Below are positions 62,726 through 64,000 of a stretch of DNA of 64,000 nucleotides, piece after piece. The stretch lies in the NCBI RefSeq assembly GCF_000402035.1, contig NC_021294.1, positions 868,001 through 932,000 of the forward strand. The letters are read 5' to 3'. Positions within the stretch are counted from its first letter, which is position 1; each line of letters opens with the position of its first letter. Position numbers and translations under genes: made by a program. The notes under the pieces are model-generated. The model was not told the DNA's origin, ran no database searches, and saw only the letters and a program-made list of their open reading frames with translations. The stretch is from Caballeronia insecticola (GTDB taxonomy: Bacteria > Pseudomonadota > Gammaproteobacteria > Burkholderiales > Burkholderiaceae).

Positions 62726-62785
62726 GTTTCTTGCGCTTAAGTTCTTTGCGCTTAAGTTCCTTGCGCTTATTTTTCTTGCGCTTGC
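62726..62785. repeat. Four 15-bp tandem repeats between llpE and ceoA
   Basis: Units GTTTCTTGCGCTTAA (62726-62740), GTTCTTTGCGCTTAA (62741-62755), GTTCCTTGCGCTTAT (62756-62770) and TTTTCTTGCGCTTGC (62771-62785). The right-hand copies lie in the last codons of llpE; the rest is in the spacer upstream of ceoA. Confidence 0.85.
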
Positions 62786-63600
62786 TTAGCGCGCCCAAGC
62801 CGCTTTCTGAAGAACGTGACCACATCGGCGAGCGCGTCGGGGTGCGCGGCCAGCGCCTGATGCGATGCGTTGCCATGACGCGTGACTTCCGTCGATACGC
62901 CCGCCGCGATCAGTTCGCCCGCATATTTCTCCGCTTCGATATGCAGGAGATCGTGCTCGGCGCTCGCGATCAGCGCGGACGGCAGGCCGTGAAGCCGGCG
63001 CGATTCGAGCGGCGCGGCGTACGGATGCAAACGTTGCGACGGATTCGGCAAATACGCCCGATACCACTGCGCGCACTCGCACGCCTCGAAATCGGGACAC
63101 AGCACTTTGCGTTCGTCGGCGAGGCGCGTCATGCTCGGATCGAGCAGCGGCGCGAGCAAGGCTTGGGCGGACATGCGAATATCGCCTCGATCGCGTGCGA
63201 TAGCCGCCACGCAAGTCGCGAGATTGCCGCCCGCATCGTGCCCCGCAATACCGATTCGCAAAGGGTCAGCACGCTGCGCACGAGCATGCGCGACGGCCCA
63301 TTGCGCGGCGCGATAGCCGTCTTCGGGCGCGGTTGGAAACGGAAACGCGGGCGCGAGCGAATAGCCGACGGACACCACCCACGCAGGCGTATCGCGGGCG
63401 ATGGTCGCGGCGGCGATGTCTGCATCGTCAAGTCCGCCGCCGACAAAGCCGCCGCCGTGAAAGTACAGAACAATGGGCAGGATCGTGCCGTCCGACGCGG
63501 GACGGTAGCTGCGCAGCGTGATGGGCTGCGCGTGTCCCGTGATGCGCACGTCTTCGATGCACAGACGCGGGCTCGACTCCAGATCCAACAGTGATGCCAT
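62767..63600 (-). CDS. llpE: LlpE-like alpha/beta hydrolase (HSL-type)
   Basis: A 277-residue alpha/beta hydrolase. LPIVLYFHGGGFVGGG is the oxyanion HGGGF motif of the hormone-sensitive-lipase group. The elbow reads GIAGHDAGGNLA, where relatives have GDSAGG, so the nucleophile Ser position is Asp. SAEHDLL and GNASHQA carry the likely acid and His. It is the first gene before ceoA, as llpE is in the ceo/bpeEF-oprC operons. ATG 63600 has GGAAATAACC upstream. Confidence 0.85.
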   Translation of the reverse strand: MASLLDLESSPRLCIEDVRITGHAQPITLRSYRPASDGTILPIVLYFHGGGFVGGGLDDADIAAATIARDTPAWVVSVGYSLAPAFPFPTAPEDGYRAAQWAVAHARAQRADPLRIGIAGHDAGGNLATCVAAIARDRGDIRMSAQALLAPLLDPSMTRLADERKVLCPDFEACECAQWYRAYLPNPSQRLHPYAAPLESRRLHGLPSALIASAEHDLLHIEAEKYAGELIAAGVSTEVTRHGNASHQALAAHPDALADVVTFFRKRLGRAKQAQEK

Positions 63601-63712
63601 GGTTATTTCCGGTGCGGGGCCGATGCTGCAAGGCCGACACGCATGAGTTGCAATGGTGCGAATTCTGGAGTCCGCGCCTTTTTTAATAAATGCCTATAAT
63701 CCGGCAACACAA

Positions 63713-63727
63713 TTCGGTCGCACCGAA
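63713..63727. promoter_or_regulatory. Palindrome in the llpE / LysR divergent promoter region
   Basis: TTCGGT-CGC-ACCGAA, a perfect 6-bp-arm inverted repeat, sits between the llpE start (63600) and the LysR start (63819). A TATAAT (63695-63700) and a possible minus-strand TTGTGT ... TTATTA pair lie just to its left. It is a plausible binding site of the divergent LysR regulator. Confidence 0.5.
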
Positions 63728-63818
63728 CAATCGTGGTTATCCCTTGCGATTGTTTTATCGGCCACTCTTTAGCGTGCGCTTAATTCCAGGAGCCGCTAAG
63801 TAAAGAAGGTGAGAGAAC

Positions 63819-64000
63819 ATGGATCGGCTACAAGCAATGCAGGTCTTCACCCGCGTCGTCGACACCAACAGCTTTTCCCGCGCAGCGGATACGCTCAATC
63901 TGCCGCGCGCGTCAGTCACGACGATCATTCAAAACCTCGAGGCGCATCTCAACGTGCGTCTGCTTCAGCGCACGACGCGACGACTCAATCTCACGCCCGA
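63819..64000 (+). CDS. LysR-type regulator, N-terminal part (CeoR/BpeT-like)
   Basis: The window cuts this gene after 60 codons. MDRLQAMQVFTRVVDTNSFSRAADTLNLPRASVTTIIQNLEAHLNVRLLQRTTRRLNLTP is a LysR winged helix. AAGGTGAGAGAAC precedes ATG 63819. It is divergent from llpE-ceoAB-opcM, the position of the LysR activator of this pump in Burkholderia. The effector domain is outside the window. Confidence 0.88.
   Translation, partial: MDRLQAMQVFTRVVDTNSFSRAADTLNLPRASVTTIIQNLEAHLNVRLLQRTTRRLNLTP

Noticed and set aside
62726..62785. Repeat array as a CRISPR
   Set aside because: Units are 15 bp, directly adjacent without spacers, and no cas genes are present.

Overview
The window is about 64 kb of GC-rich chromosome with dense, short-spaced operons. 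Gene content and order point to a betaproteobacterium of Burkholderia sensu lato (Burkholderia, Paraburkholderia or Caballeronia). Examples are the llpE-ceoAB-opcM type efflux operon with a divergent LysR gene, the aerobic-type cob cluster with cobN, and the small conserved membrane genes. I see no rRNA, tRNA, insertion sequence, prophage or CRISPR array. This is ordinary chromosomal housekeeping and accessory metabolism.

Region 1 (1-32 kb) holds mixed metabolic and envelope genes: the end of an SDR oxidoreductase, a periplasmic gamma-glutamyltransferase, an NCS2 purine permease, an ArsR/SRPBCC pair with a promoter-embedded palindrome, an RbsD/FucU mutarotase, an M14-type deacylase, an amino-acid binding protein and a cation/proton antiporter. 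A GAF-GGDEF cyclase follows, then a sugar-acid catabolic operon (FAH hydrolase, SDR dehydrogenase, MFS carrier) with a divergent LysR gene. After these come OsmC, a DadA-like oxidase, a FrnE-like DsbA protein, a YcgR-like PilZ protein, heptosyltransferase I, a zinc metallopeptidase, a cyanide-insensitive bd-type quinol oxidase with its tiny third gene, a DUF318 permease, mnmH, eutBC with a sigma-54 activator, a DUF1328 protein, an OpgC-like protein and TerC.

Region 2 (32.2-52.9 kb) is a cobalamin island. A minus-strand operon cobL-cbiD-cobK-cobM-DUF4186 lies back to back with riboswitch-cobG-cobH-cobI-cbiG/cobJ on the plus strand. A second riboswitch heads a minus-strand cobaltochelatase operon cobW-cobN-chlI/chlD. 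cobE, cobO, cobB and a DUF1289 gene follow on the plus strand, and a third, compact riboswitch heads cbtB-cbtA (cobalt uptake). Together these cover corrin ring methylation and contraction, cobalt import and insertion, amidation and adenosylation. The most striking feature is at the chlI/chlD junction (41595-41671). A run of seven A, an upstream Shine-Dalgarno-like GTGAGG and a 9-bp downstream stem look like a programmed -1 frameshift site. It would make both the small AAA+ subunit and a longer AAA+-VWA subunit of cobaltochelatase from one gene.

Region 3 (52.9-64 kb) has small ABM/DUF1428 genes, an ornithine cyclodeaminase-like reductase, polyphosphate kinase 2 and a MexEF/CeoAB-type RND efflux operon. 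The operon is preceded by an LlpE-like alpha/beta hydrolase whose usual nucleophile serine appears to be aspartate. A divergent LysR gene runs off the right edge.
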